The notes beneath the pieces are model-generated. The model saw only the letters and a list, made by a program, of their open reading frames with translations, did no database searches and was not told the DNA's origin. The translations under genes and the position numbers were made by a program. A stretch of 64,000 nucleotides of DNA from Candidatus Dechloromonas phosphorivorans (lineage in GTDB: Bacteria; Pseudomonadota; Gammaproteobacteria; Burkholderiales; Rhodocyclaceae): the NCBI GenBank assembly GCA_016709495.1, contig JADJMS010000012.1, positions 1 through 64,000 on the forward strand. Direction: 5' to 3'. Within the stretch, counting starts at the first letter, position 1. Each line of letters opens with the position of its first letter. Shown here piece by piece: positions 9,131 through 19,407 of this stretch.

Positions 9131-10729
9131 ATGAGCCTCAATCTGCCCCAAGGCGTGCAAATCACCGGTCCGATTCTGCCGGGTTACGAATCCGTTCTTA
9201 CCCATGATGCGCTGGCCCTGGTCGCCAAGCTGCACCGTGCTTTCGAAGCGCGTCGCCAGGAACTGCTGGCCGCCCGCGTTGCCCGTCAGGCGCGCATTGA
9301 TGCCGGCGAAATGCCCGACTTCCTGCCGGAAACCGCGCACATCCGCGCTGGCGACTGGAAGATTGCCCCGCTACCCAAGGCGCTCGAGCGCCGCCGCACC
9401 GAAATCACCGGCCCGGTTGAAGCCAAGATGATCATCAACGCCTACAACTCCGGCGCTGATTCCTACATGACCGACTTTGAAGATTCCAACTCGCCGAAGT
9501 GGGAAAACCAGATTCAGGGTCAGATCAACCTGTACAAGGCTATCCGCCGCGAACTCTCGTTCAAGAACGAGAACGGCAAAGAGTACAAACTGAATGACCA
9601 GATCGCCACCCTGCAGATTCGTCCGCGCGGCTGGCACCTGGATGAAAAGCACGTGCTGGTAGACGGTCAGCGCGTTGGCGGCGGCATTTTCGACTTCGCC
9701 GTCGTGCTCTTCCACAATGCCAAGGAGCAGATCGCCCGTGGTGCCGGCCCCTTCTTTTATCTGCCGAAGATGGAAAGCCACCTCGAAGCCCGCCTGTGGA
9801 ACGACATCTTCGTCATGGCCCAGGACCACATCGGCCTGCCGCAGGGCACGATCAAGGCCACCGTGCTGATCGAAACCATTCTCGCCACTTTTGAGATGGA
9901 AGAAATTCTCTACGAACTGCGCAATCACTCCTCTGGCCTGAACGCTGGCCGTTGGGATTACATCTTCTCCTGCATCAAGAAATTCAAGAAGAACAAGAAT
10001 TTCTGTCTGGCGCAGCGTAGCGCCATCACCATGGAAGTGCCGTTCATGCGTTCCTACGCACTGGCACTGGTCCAGGCTTGCCACAAGCGCGGTGCGCCAG
10101 CGATGGGCGGCATGTCAGCCCTGATCCCGATCAAGAACGATCCGGTCGCCAACGAAAAGGCGCTGGCCGGCATTCGTCACGACAAGACGCGCGATGCCAA
10201 GGACGGCTTCGACGGCGGCTGGGTGGCTCACCCGGGTCTGGTGGCGATTGCCCACGAAGAGTTCGTCAAGGTGCTCGGCGACAAGCCAAACCAGTGGGAA
10301 AAACAGGTTGAAGGTAACTTCGGCCCGGCCCAGTGGCTCGACTTCCAACCGGAACAACCGATCACCGAAGCCGGCCTGCGCAACAACATCAACGTCGGCA
10401 TCCATTACCTCGGCAGCTGGCTGGCCGGCAACGGCTGCGTGCCCATCCACAACCTGATGGAAGATGCGGCCACCGCCGAAATCTCCCGCTCGCAGGTCTG
10501 GCAGTGGGTTGTGTCGCCGAAGGGTATCCTCGACGACGGCCGCAAGGTCACCGTCGAAATGGTCCGCCCGATGATCGCCGAAGAACTGACCAAGGTGAAG
10601 GCCTTCGTCGCCGCCCAGGGCGAAGACACCGCCAGCTACGATCAGGCCGCCATCATTTTCGACGAAATGTCACTGACGCCGGAATACCCGGAGTTCCTGA
10701 CTTTGCCACTGTATGAGGCGATGGCGTAA
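9131..10729 (+). CDS. aceB: Malate synthase A
   Basis: Condenses glyoxylate with acetyl-CoA to malate, the second step of the glyoxylate bypass, in the cytosol. The 532 aa match the usual length of the A isoform. Key stretches are YMTDFEDSNSPKWENQIQGQ, LQIRPRGWHLDEKH with the conserved Arg, and FFYLPKMESHLEARLWND. The RBS AGGAG lies 6 nt before the ATG. It is a single-gene unit ending in a strong terminator. The window also encodes both types of isocitrate dehydrogenase and AceK, which set flux into this bypass, about 16-20 kb away. Isocitrate lyase is not in the window. Confidence 0.97.
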   Translation: MSLNLPQGVQITGPILPGYESVLTHDALALVAKLHRAFEARRQELLAARVARQARIDAGEMPDFLPETAHIRAGDWKIAPLPKALERRRTEITGPVEAKMIINAYNSGADSYMTDFEDSNSPKWENQIQGQINLYKAIRRELSFKNENGKEYKLNDQIATLQIRPRGWHLDEKHVLVDGQRVGGGIFDFAVVLFHNAKEQIARGAGPFFYLPKMESHLEARLWNDIFVMAQDHIGLPQGTIKATVLIETILATFEMEEILYELRNHSSGLNAGRWDYIFSCIKKFKKNKNFCLAQRSAITMEVPFMRSYALALVQACHKRGAPAMGGMSALIPIKNDPVANEKALAGIRHDKTRDAKDGFDGGWVAHPGLVAIAHEEFVKVLGDKPNQWEKQVEGNFGPAQWLDFQPEQPITEAGLRNNINVGIHYLGSWLAGNGCVPIHNLMEDAATAEISRSQVWQWVVSPKGILDDGRKVTVEMVRPMIAEELTKVKAFVAAQGEDTASYDQAAIIFDEMSLTPEYPEFLTLPLYEAMA

Positions 10730-10766
10730 TTGTTACGGTCGACTGGAAAAAGCGGTCAAAAATAAA

Positions 10767-10795
10767 AAACGCCGGGGCAACCCGGCGTTTTTTTG
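10767..10795 (+). terminator. Bidirectional terminator after aceB
   Basis: An 11-bp stem AAAACGCCGGG with loop GCAA, then the complementary arm and a T-run (A-run on the other side). It serves aceB on the plus strand and the convergent aldo/keto reductase on the minus strand. A copy of the dispersed GTTACGGTCGAC motif (10732-10743) lies just before it. Confidence 0.9.
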
Positions 10796-10807
10796 TTTAC
10801 AACCCCT

Positions 10808-11803
<996 letters not shown>

Positions 11804-11815
11804 TTTGAGATTCCT

Positions 11816-12583
11816 TTACTGGACAGTGTAGCCACCGTCGATAGCGAAGCCCTGCCCATTGATGTAGCTGGATGCCGAGGAAAGCAGGAAGAGCACCGGC
11901 TTGGCGATTTCATCCGGCTGACCGGGGCGGCCAGCCGGGCTGCCCTTGAGCGTGGCTTCGAGATTCTCCAAGCTACCGAAGCCGGTTTCGGCCATCGGCG
12001 TGATGATCGGCCCGGGATTCACCGCATTGACGCGAATGCCCTGCTGGAAGCCCTCCAGCGCCGCGCTGCGGGTCAGCCCGAGCACGGCGTGCTTGCTGGC
12101 GACGTAGGGCGAGAAATTGGCGAAGCCGATCTGGGCGACGATGGAAGCGGTATTGACGATGGACCCACCGCCCGACTTGAGCATTGCTTCCATTTCGTAC
12201 TTGAGCGACCAGAAAACGCCATAGACATTGGCCTGCATGACCTCGGCGAAATCGGCAGTCGTCAGTTCATGAATGGGCGCCACCTTGCCGAGCACGCCGG
12301 CATTATTGAAGGCGCCGTCGAGACGGCCGAAATGCGTAACAGTGGTTGCGACGGCGTTCTCGATGTCAGCTTCGACGGTGACATCTGTCTTGATGGCAAT
12401 GGCCTCACCGCCAGCGGCCTGAATTTGCGCCACCAGGCCTTCCAGCGCCTCAAGCCGGCGGGCGGCCAGGGCAACCTTGGCACCGGCCTTGCCGAGGGCC
12501 AGCGCGGTGGCAGCGCCAATACCGGATGAGGCGCCGGTGACGAGGATGGTTTTGCCGGACAGGTCGGCCAGAATATTTTGCAT
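11816..12583 (-). CDS. Short-chain dehydrogenase/reductase (glucose dehydrogenase-like)
   Basis: A 255-aa classical SDR. The Rossmann cofactor motif is TGASSGIGAATALALGKAGA (residues 15-34), then NNAG in the fourth strand. The catalytic Ser is in IVNTASIVAQIG, and Tyr/Lys are in YVASKHAVLGLTR. The ending FLLSSASSYINGQGFAIDGGY is standard. The ATG at 12583 is chosen because GGAGAAC lies directly upstream; longer in-frame starts lack such a site. It is probably co-transcribed with the aldo/keto reductase and divergent from the next LysR gene, its likely regulator. Confidence 0.93.
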   Translation of the reverse strand: MQNILADLSGKTILVTGASSGIGAATALALGKAGAKVALAARRLEALEGLVAQIQAAGGEAIAIKTDVTVEADIENAVATTVTHFGRLDGAFNNAGVLGKVAPIHELTTADFAEVMQANVYGVFWSLKYEMEAMLKSGGGSIVNTASIVAQIGFANFSPYVASKHAVLGLTRSAALEGFQQGIRVNAVNPGPIITPMAETGFGSLENLEATLKGSPAGRPGQPDEIAKPVLFLLSSASSYINGQGFAIDGGYTVQ

Positions 12584-12673
12584 GTTGTTCTCCGTTGTTG
12601 GGTTGGGGATCGGACGGAGAACAGCGTACGCCGCAGCAGACTGTGCAACAATCCGCATACTGTTTCATAAGCT

Positions 12674-13588
12674 ATTGAGCTATCCTCATCAAATAAAAAT
12701 CTCGCCAGCCTTGCCGATCTCCAATCCTTTGCCGCCGTCGCCCGCCTGCGCAGCTTCCGCAAGGCGGCGGTGGAACTGGGCGTTTCACCCTCTGCCCTCA
12801 GCCACGCCCTGCGCGGCCTGGAAACCCGGCTGGGGGTGCGCCTGCTCAATCGAACCACGCGCAGCGTGGCGCCGACTGAGGCCGGCGAACGCCTGCTTGA
12901 CCGCCTGTCGCCCGCCCTGCAGGACATCCACGGGGCACTCGACGAGGTCAATGCCTTTCGCAATTCGCCGCTCGGCACGCTGCGCATCAACGCCCCGCGC
13001 GCCGCCTGCGAACTGGTGCTGGCACCGTTACTCGGCCGCTTTCTTGCCGCTCACCCCGGCATGCGGGTCGAACTGGTGGCCGAGGATGCCTTTGTCGATC
13101 TCGTCGCCACCGGTTTCGATGCCGGCGTGCGCTTTGGCGAGAGCCTCCAGCAAGACATGGTGGCTGTACCGCTCGGCCCGCCACAACGCTTTGTCGTGGT
13201 TGCCTCGCCGGACTATCTGGCGGCACACGGCACGCCGCTTTGCCCGCGCGAGTTGCAGCAGCACCGCTGCGTCCGCATCCGCTTCCCCAATGGCAGTTAT
13301 TACCGCTGGGAATTCGCCCGTGGCAGCGAGCAATTCGAAATTGAAGTTGATGGGCCCGTTGCGGTCAGCCAAATGCCGCTGATGATCAGTGCCGCCGAGC
13401 AGGGACTCGGCCTGGCCTACGTCTATGCCCAGTACGCCGCAGAGCCGGTAGCTGCCGGGCGGCTGCTTACCGTGCTGACGGACTGGTGCCCGGAGATCCC
13501 CGGTTTTTACCTCTACTATCCCAGCCGCAAATTAATGCCGGCCGGGCTGAAGGCTTTTGTCGAGATGCTGCGAATACCGGCAAACTGA
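12674..13588 (+). CDS. LysR-family regulator, start codon not evident
   Basis: The helix-turn-helix is visible in frame from 12710 (LADLQSFAAVARLRSFRKAA, then VELGVSPSALSHALRGLE). The effector domain continues to 13588, about 300 aa in all. No ATG, GTG or TTG precedes the domain in this frame after the stop at 12668-12670. The nearest candidate is ATT at 12674, and GTG at 12770 would delete the DNA-binding helix. An indel in the A-rich stretch 12690-12700 is the simplest explanation. It is divergent from the SDR/AKR operon and a plausible regulator of it. Confidence 0.8.
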   Translation: MELSSSNKNLASLADLQSFAAVARLRSFRKAAVELGVSPSALSHALRGLETRLGVRLLNRTTRSVAPTEAGERLLDRLSPALQDIHGALDEVNAFRNSPLGTLRINAPRAACELVLAPLLGRFLAAHPGMRVELVAEDAFVDLVATGFDAGVRFGESLQQDMVAVPLGPPQRFVVVASPDYLAAHGTPLCPRELQQHRCVRIRFPNGSYYRWEFARGSEQFEIEVDGPVAVSQMPLMISAAEQGLGLAYVYAQYAAEPVAAGRLLTVLTDWCPEIPGFYLYYPSRKLMPAGLKAFVEMLRIPAN

Positions 13589-13592
13589 AGGT

Positions 13593-13826
13593 TCAGGAGT
13601 GAAGACGGGAGTTCAGCTCGTCCACTACCTCAGCCCAATCGCCGTCTTCGAGCAGTTCCTCGCGCAGGAATTCGGACTGGGAGTGATTCCAGAACGGAGC
13701 ATCGGCCAGCGACATGGATGGCGGCAGCGGACTATGAACATCGATAAAATGCTCGACAGCGTTGGGTTCGGCCGGCAAACCGAGTTGCTCAAACAGATGG
13801 GGGAGACTGTGATGATGGAAATCCAT
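13593..13826 (-). CDS. DUF2789 family protein
   Basis: A 77-aa acidic soluble protein matching the DUF2789 pattern: MDFHHHSLPHLFEQLGLPAE, LADAPFW in the middle, then FLREELLEDGDWAEVVDELN. Function is unknown. The ATG at 13826 has AAGGAG about 8 nt upstream and is preferred over a longer in-frame start. It converges with the LysR gene, with 4 nt between stops. Confidence 0.8.
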   Translation of the reverse strand: MDFHHHSLPHLFEQLGLPAEPNAVEHFIDVHSPLPPSMSLADAPFWNHSQSEFLREELLEDGDWAEVVDELNSRLHS

Positions 13827-13934
13827 GATTGCGCTCCTTGCTAAATCGCGACAAGCTCCAAGCAGTTGCAATCTTTAGAGTGCACTTGCACACAGCAGTT
13901 CCCGCAATCCAGAACCAGGCAAATCGCAATAATC

Positions 13935-14873
13935 ATGGACATCCTGATCGATATCATTCTCAAGGCCGGCCGCTCGGCAGTCGAACTATCGCTGTTTGTG
14001 CTGCTACCGGTCATGGTCGTCATGCTCTCGCTGATGCGTCTGCTTGAAGCCAAGGGCATTCTTGACCGTTTCGTCGCCCGTCTGGCCCCCCTGCTGCGCC
14101 CGTTTGGCCTGAACGGCCTAGGCGTGTTTGCCGCCTTGCAGATCAATTTCGTCAGCTTTGCCGCACCAATGGCAACGTTGACCATGATGGAGCAGCGCGG
14201 CACCTCGGACCGCCATATTGCCGCCACGCTGGCCATGGTTTTCGCCATGGCGCAGGCCAATGCCACCTTCCCGATGCTGACCATGGGGTTGCAGCTGGGC
14301 ACGACACTATTTTTCTCCTTGCTCGGCGGGTTGACCGCAGCAGCCGCTACTTATTACTTTTTTGGACGCCAGTTGTCGGCCGCAGAAGCCGTCATTGATG
14401 AAACTCTAAATCACCCGGAAGCCGAAAGCGCCAAGGGCGTACTCGATGTAATCAACCGGGCTGGTGCTGAAGCCTTCAGGATAGCCGTCGGCGCCATCCC
14501 CATGCTGGTGCTGTCGCTGGTAGTCGTCACCGCCCTGCGTACCTCCGGAGCGATTGCCGGGCTGACTCATCTGCTCGCACCGCTGCTCACCGCCGCCTCA
14601 ATCGACAGCGCACTGATTTTGCCGACGCTGACCAAATACATCGGCGGCGGCACAGCAATGATGGGCGTCATGGACGAAATGCGGCGCAGCAGCCAGATCA
14701 GCATTGAAACGCTCAACGCCAGCACCGGCTTCCTGATTCACCCCTTCGACATTCCTGGCGTGGCGGTGCTGATCTCGGCCGGCAAACGCATAGCCGCAGT
14801 CTGGAAACCGGCTGCCCTTGGTGCCTGCGTTGGCATTGCTGTGCGCACCGCCGGCCATATTCTCACTGCCTGA
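13935..14873 (+). CDS. Nucleoside-recognition (Gate) domain membrane protein
   Basis: A 312-aa polytopic inner-membrane protein with two similar halves, each carrying the nucleoside-recognition/Gate pattern of spore-maturation SpmA/SpmB-like and YjiH-like proteins. Examples are LAPLLRPFGLNGLGVFAALQ in the first half and LLTAASIDSALILPTLTKYIGGGTA in the second. The substrate is unknown. The ATG at 13935 is chosen as the membrane-protein start. It is followed after 19 nt by the LrgA/LrgB pair, so all three may form one transcript. Confidence 0.75.
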   Translation: MDILIDIILKAGRSAVELSLFVLLPVMVVMLSLMRLLEAKGILDRFVARLAPLLRPFGLNGLGVFAALQINFVSFAAPMATLTMMEQRGTSDRHIAATLAMVFAMAQANATFPMLTMGLQLGTTLFFSLLGGLTAAAATYYFFGRQLSAAEAVIDETLNHPEAESAKGVLDVINRAGAEAFRIAVGAIPMLVLSLVVVTALRTSGAIAGLTHLLAPLLTAASIDSALILPTLTKYIGGGTAMMGVMDEMRRSSQISIETLNASTGFLIHPFDIPGVAVLISAGKRIAAVWKPAALGACVGIAVRTAGHILTA

Positions 14874-14892
14874 AACCAAAGCGAGACCCGCC

Positions 14893-15252
14893 ATGCTCTC
14901 TGCCCTGACCCAACTTCTGATCTTCCAGCTGATCGGCGAGGTATTTGCCCGCTGGCTCGCCCTGCCCGTCCCCGGCCCGGTGATCGGCATGTTGCTGCTT
15001 TTTGCCGCGCTGGTTTTGCGCGGCGGCGCAGACAAGGAATTGCAGACAACAAGCCAGACATTACTCCAACATTTGTCGTTACTTTTCGTACCGGCCGGCA
15101 CCGGCGTCATGCTCCACCTGCATCGTGTCGCCGATGAATGGGTGGCTCTGCTCGCCTCACTGCTGATCAGCACGCTGGCGACATTGATCGTCACTGCACT
15201 GGTGATGAAACTCTGCCTCGGCAACAACGCCAAAAGCGGAGAAAGCGCATGA
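14893..15252 (+). CDS. lrgA: LrgA/CidA family holin-like protein
   Basis: A 119-aa protein with four hydrophobic segments. It has the family signature LALPVPGPVIGMLLLFAALV (about 25-44) and LLFVPAGTGVMLHL. CidA/LrgA proteins were described as holin-like. In several bacteria the LrgAB pair has been linked to pyruvate transport. The stop overlaps the lrgB start (ATGA), indicating translational coupling. Confidence 0.9.
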   Translation: MLSALTQLLIFQLIGEVFARWLALPVPGPVIGMLLLFAALVLRGGADKELQTTSQTLLQHLSLLFVPAGTGVMLHLHRVADEWVALLASLLISTLATLIVTALVMKLCLGNNAKSGESA

Positions 15253-15977
15253 CGCCTCAACTCAATGAAATTTGGGTTTATCTTTCAGCCACCCCGCTGC
15301 TCGGGCTGACCATCACCCTGCTCGCCTATCAGGCCGCTTTCTGGCTATACCAGCGCTCAGGCATGAATCCGCTGGCCAACCCGGTATTGATCGCAGTCAC
15401 AATTTTGGTCGCTTTATTGATGTTGACCGGAACAAGTTACCAAACCTATTTCGACGGCGCCCAATTTGTCCATTTTCTGCTTGGCCCGGCCACCGTGGCA
15501 CTGGCAATTCCGCTCTATACCCAACTGAAGCGGGTCAAGGCGATGCTTGTGCCGGTGGTTGTCGGCTTGCTGGCCGGCAGCCTGACTGCCGCCTTCTCGG
15601 CAATTGCCATCGCCAAACTATTGGGTGCCAGCCTGCCGACTCAACTCTCGCTCGCCCCCAAATCGGTCACTACACCGATTGCCATGGGCATAGCCGAACG
15701 CATCGGCGGCATTCCTTCGCTGACGGCGGTACTGGTGATCGCCACCGGCATTCTCGGTGCGGTGGGCGGACGCTATGTTTTCAACGCCATGCGCATCCAT
15801 GATCCGGCGATTCGCGGCTTTGCCATCGGCGTCGCTTCACATGGCATCGGCACGGCACGCGCCTTTCAGGTCAGCGAGCAAAGCGGGGCTTTTGCCGCCC
15901 TGGCCATGGGCTTGAATGGTGCTTTGACCGCCTTGCTGCTGCCTTTGTTGCTCAGCGCAACGCGCGGCTTAGGGTAA
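15249..15977 (+). CDS. lrgB: LrgB/CidB family membrane protein
   Basis: A 242-aa polytopic protein. LrgB family motifs are visible: LAPKSVTTPIAMGIAERIGG, GILGAVGGRYVF and GFAIGVASHGIGTARAFQ. It works with the overlapping LrgA. The histidine kinase gene starts 6 to 42 nt downstream, so this transport pair and the sensor may be co-expressed. Confidence 0.92.
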   Translation: MTPQLNEIWVYLSATPLLGLTITLLAYQAAFWLYQRSGMNPLANPVLIAVTILVALLMLTGTSYQTYFDGAQFVHFLLGPATVALAIPLYTQLKRVKAMLVPVVVGLLAGSLTAAFSAIAIAKLLGASLPTQLSLAPKSVTTPIAMGIAERIGGIPSLTAVLVIATGILGAVGGRYVFNAMRIHDPAIRGFAIGVASHGIGTARAFQVSEQSGAFAALAMGLNGALTALLLPLLLSATRGLG

Positions 15978-15983
15978 GTACCA

Positions 15984-18371
15984 ATGGCCCTTAAGGGAGT
16001 AGGGGCGAAGAATCCCCTGATGTTCAATCGTCCGCCGCCTATCGTCGCGAATCAGACAAAACTCTGGCTCGCACCTTACCTTGCCATCGGCATTTTTGCC
16101 ATCGCCATGCTGATCGTTACCGCTTTACTCCAGTGGCGTGCGCAGGATACGGCGCTGGCTGGCCTCGAAGGCGACATGCACTGGGCCGAACGCACCATCG
16201 AAACCCGCCTGCACGGGCATCAGGATTTTTTGGCCGAACTGGGGCGCGATCAGGAGTTTCGCCAGCTCAACTACGAATCTTTCCAGGTTCGTGCCGGACG
16301 CTACGTGCGCGACAACCCGGAGTTGGGCGCTATTGTCTGGGTCAGCACCGATGGCAAAGTCGAGTGGGTATCACCCAACGAAGCAACCGCCAGTTTTGTC
16401 GGCGAAAAATTGACGGATACCCGAATGGAGGCACTCAGTGAAGCCCTGCGCATCCGCCGCCCGGTATTTTCACCGGATTATGGCGACAGCTCGAATCGCC
16501 GCGCCAACGACCTGATTTTCCCGGTGCAGCAAGGCAGCAGCGACATCGGCGCCTTCATCGCCTTGCAATCACTCGACACATTGCTGCGCGTTACCCTGCC
16601 CGGCAGCTTCACGGCACGTTACAGCCTGACGCTGCTTGATGCCAACAACCGCGAGGTGTTGAGCAATACCTCGATACGGCCAACTGATCGCAAAATATCC
16701 GGCACCATCAGCCTCGAACTGCCGAACAACCGGCTTGGCCTCAACATCGTGGCCTATCGCGACGATAGCGCCTGGCTCAGCTACCTGCCAGCCGTCCTGA
16801 TTCTGGTCCTGACCCTGATCGCCACCACGACCCTCGTCCTGCTACGGCGCCACGCCTTTCGCCGCGCCGAAACCGAGGAGCAGTTGCGCGCGGCCTACGC
16901 CTTCCGCCAGGCGATGGCGCAGTCGATGATCACCGGCTTGCGCGCCATCGATCTGGAAGGCCGCATCACCTTCGTCAATGCCGCCTTTTGCCGTATGACC
17001 GGCTTTGACGAGGCAGAACTGGTCGGAATCAAACCACCTTACCCCTACTGGCCGGATGAAGAGTTCAACAAGCTGCAAAACAATATCGATGTTGCACTTG
17101 CCGGCCAGGCGCCAGCCAGTGGTTTCGAGATGCGCATCATGCGCAAGAGCGGTGAGCGCTTTGACGTCCGCCTTTATTTCTCACCGCTGATCGATACCGC
17201 CGGCAAGCAGATCGGCTGGATGGCTTCGATGAACGACATCACCGAACCGAAGCGCGCCCGCGTCGAGCTGGAGCGGGCGCATGAACGTTTTGAGACGGTG
17301 ATTGATGGTCTCGACACCGCCGTGCACGTGGCCGATGCCGGTAGTAACGAAATTCTCTTTGCCAACCGGGCTTTTCAGCACATTTTCGGATTCGACGCCG
17401 TTGGCCGTGACTCAGCACTAATTACCGCTACCTGCCGCCCCGCCCCGGATGCCCTGGCCATTGACCCGGCCGCCCTGAACGCCGACGACCTGCCCTGCGA
17501 GCTTTTCGATGGTGAAATCCAGCATGCCCTGACCGGCCACTGGTATCACATCCATGAGCGCGCCATCCGCTGGGTGGACGGGCGCACGGTGCGCGTCCAG
17601 ATCGCCGCCGACATCACTGACCGCAAGCACATTGACGAAGTCAATCTGCAACAGCAAAAACGCCTGGAACAAACCTCGCGCCTGATTACCATGGGGGAAA
17701 TGGCGTCGTCACTGGCCCACGAACTCAACCAGCCGCTCTCGGCCATTGCCAACTATTGCGCCGGCTGCGTCAAACGCATGCAGTCCGGCAACTACCAGTT
17801 TGACGACCTGCTCGCTGCCATGCAGAAAGCCAGCGACCAGGCCGAGCGCGCCGGCAAGATCATCCGCCGCATGCGCGACATGGTAAAAAAGAGCGACCCC
17901 AATCGGCAACCCGTCCAGCTTGCCGAATTGATCGATGAAGCACGCGCCTTTGCCGATATCGAGGCGCAACGTACCAGCACGCAACTGTTGCTCGACATAC
18001 CGGAAAATCTGCCCAAAATTGTCGTCGACCGCATCATGATCGAACAGGTGCTGCTCAATCTGATCAAAAACGGCATCGAAGCCATGCATGGCACGCCTAT
18101 CGAGCGCCGCAAGCTGAGCATACAGGCGCGACAACTTGATGATCGTCTGGTTGAGGTTTCAATTACCGATCAAGGCCATGGCATCAGCGAAGGAGATGAT
18201 GAAAAGATCTTTGCCCCCTTCTACACTACCAAGTCGGAAGGCATGGGGATCGGCCTGGCTATCTGCCGCTCCATAATTGAGTTTCACCAAGGTAGGCTCT
18301 GGGTTGAAGCGCGCCGAGAAGGTGGCTCAGTCTTCCGCTTTACCGTACCCATTGAGGAAAATGATGATTGA
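15984..18371 (+). CDS. PAS-domain sensor histidine kinase (FixL/DctB-like)
   Basis: A 795-aa membrane sensor. TM1 lies at about 27-48, with an extracytoplasmic domain to about 265 (CHASE-like) and TM2 at about 268-290. Two PAS domains follow (about 300-545). HisKA has its phospho-His in MASSLAHELNQPLSAIANYC. The HATPase domain has NLIKNGIEAM, DQGHGI and FAPFYTTKSEGMGIGLAIC. The start may be the ATG at 15984 or, with the GGGAG-type context, 16020. It overlaps the response-regulator gene, its cognate partner. The MHS permease downstream suggests sensing of an organic acid, by inference. Confidence 0.93.
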   Translation: MALKGVGAKNPLMFNRPPPIVANQTKLWLAPYLAIGIFAIAMLIVTALLQWRAQDTALAGLEGDMHWAERTIETRLHGHQDFLAELGRDQEFRQLNYESFQVRAGRYVRDNPELGAIVWVSTDGKVEWVSPNEATASFVGEKLTDTRMEALSEALRIRRPVFSPDYGDSSNRRANDLIFPVQQGSSDIGAFIALQSLDTLLRVTLPGSFTARYSLTLLDANNREVLSNTSIRPTDRKISGTISLELPNNRLGLNIVAYRDDSAWLSYLPAVLILVLTLIATTTLVLLRRHAFRRAETEEQLRAAYAFRQAMAQSMITGLRAIDLEGRITFVNAAFCRMTGFDEAELVGIKPPYPYWPDEEFNKLQNNIDVALAGQAPASGFEMRIMRKSGERFDVRLYFSPLIDTAGKQIGWMASMNDITEPKRARVELERAHERFETVIDGLDTAVHVADAGSNEILFANRAFQHIFGFDAVGRDSALITATCRPAPDALAIDPAALNADDLPCELFDGEIQHALTGHWYHIHERAIRWVDGRTVRVQIAADITDRKHIDEVNLQQQKRLEQTSRLITMGEMASSLAHELNQPLSAIANYCAGCVKRMQSGNYQFDDLLAAMQKASDQAERAGKIIRRMRDMVKKSDPNRQPVQLAELIDEARAFADIEAQRTSTQLLLDIPENLPKIVVDRIMIEQVLLNLIKNGIEAMHGTPIERRKLSIQARQLDDRLVEVSITDQGHGISEGDDEKIFAPFYTTKSEGMGIGLAICRSIIEFHQGRLWVEARREGGSVFRFTVPIEENDD

Positions 18372-18966
18372 GCAAACCATCTACGTCGTTGATGACGACG
18401 AAGCCATGCGCGATTCAATGACCTGGTTGCTGGAAGGCGAAGGCTATAAAGTAGCCTGCTTCGACTCGGCTGAAGCCTTTTTGAAAGCCCGCCACAACAC
18501 CATGCGCGGTTGCCTGGTACTTGATGTCCGGATGCCGGAAATGAGCGGCCTCGAACTGCACGAAAAACTCGATGCGCTAGGCTCTCGTTTACCGATTATT
18601 TTCATTACCGGTCATGGCGATGTGCCGATGGCCGTCGCCGCCCTGCAGCGCGGTGCCTGCGACTTCATCGAGAAGCCGTTTCACAATGAAGACCTACTCT
18701 CGCGCATCACGCGGGCGCTGGAAGTTGATAGCCAGATTGCTGCCCGGCAGCAACGCAATAGCGCCGTCGCTCATCGCCTGGAACTACTCACTCAGCGCGA
18801 GCGCGAAGTCATGCATCTGGTTGTCGCCGGAAAACTCAATAAACAGGTGGCTGACGAGCTCAATATCAGCATGAAAACCGTCGAAGCACACCGTGCCCGA
18901 GTGATGGAAAAAATGGGCGTACGCACCTTGGCCGAATTGGTCAAGGCGGTCATGAGCGTCAGTTAA
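18361..18966 (+). CDS. FixJ/NarL-type response regulator
   Basis: A 201-aa two-component regulator. The receiver domain (about 1-120) has the acidic pair VVDDDEAMRDSM, phospho-Asp in LVLDVRMPEMSG, Thr in IFITGHGDVPMA and Lys in DFIEKPFHNE. The LuxR-type helix-turn-helix at about 140-200 reads LTQREREVMHLVVAGKLNKQ. The start at 18361 has GAGG just upstream and lies inside the kinase gene's end, indicating translational coupling with it. Confidence 0.94.
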   Translation: MMIEQTIYVVDDDEAMRDSMTWLLEGEGYKVACFDSAEAFLKARHNTMRGCLVLDVRMPEMSGLELHEKLDALGSRLPIIFITGHGDVPMAVAALQRGACDFIEKPFHNEDLLSRITRALEVDSQIAARQQRNSAVAHRLELLTQREREVMHLVVAGKLNKQVADELNISMKTVEAHRARVMEKMGVRTLAELVKAVMSVS

Positions 18967-19295
18967 ATCCGGATAATGTCACTGTCGTTATCAGCGTAAC
19001 CGCCGTTGTAGTTCGTTTGCTGACGAATTTCACGACGACGTAAAAGTTTTTCCTGAACCGGCGCCGGCAGATCGGTGAAAAGGATCAAATCCTTGGCCAT
19101 CAGCAGTTCAAGCGTATCTTCAATAACCCGCACGAAATCACGGTCTAGCGAGGTCAACTCATTCTGCCGCCAACGCTCATGAATGAATTGCAAAACCTCC
19201 GGGTTATCCGCCTCAAGCCCCTCTTTGGCAGCACCAACCGGCATCGGGTGTAGTTCGCTGATATTTCCCTGACTATCTCGTGATACGTAGAGCAT
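18963..19295 (-). CDS. Conserved hypothetical protein
   Basis: A 110-aa soluble acidic protein starting MLYVSRDSQGNISELHPMP, with RDFVRVIEDTLELLMAKDLI, TDLPAPVQEKLLRRREIR and a polar tail. Similar short proteins occur in many Pseudomonadota and are sometimes labelled tryptophan-synthase-beta-like without evidence for that role. It converges with the response regulator, sharing 4 bp at the stops. Confidence 0.75.
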   Translation of the reverse strand: MLYVSRDSQGNISELHPMPVGAAKEGLEADNPEVLQFIHERWRQNELTSLDRDFVRVIEDTLELLMAKDLILFTDLPAPVQEKLLRRREIRQQTNYNGGYADNDSDIIRI

Positions 19296-19407
19296 GCCGC
19301 TTCCTTTATGCTTGTTTGCCCGTAGTCTGCATCAGAGATCACGGCTTGGCAATTGGACCAAAGTCCGATGCAGGCGATAATGCCTTTTTACGTTAGCTAG
19401 CCTCGCC

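Noticed and set aside
9371..10084. 237-aa minus-strand frame inside aceB
   Set aside because: Antisense shadow of malate synthase with no recognisable domain or ribosome-binding site.
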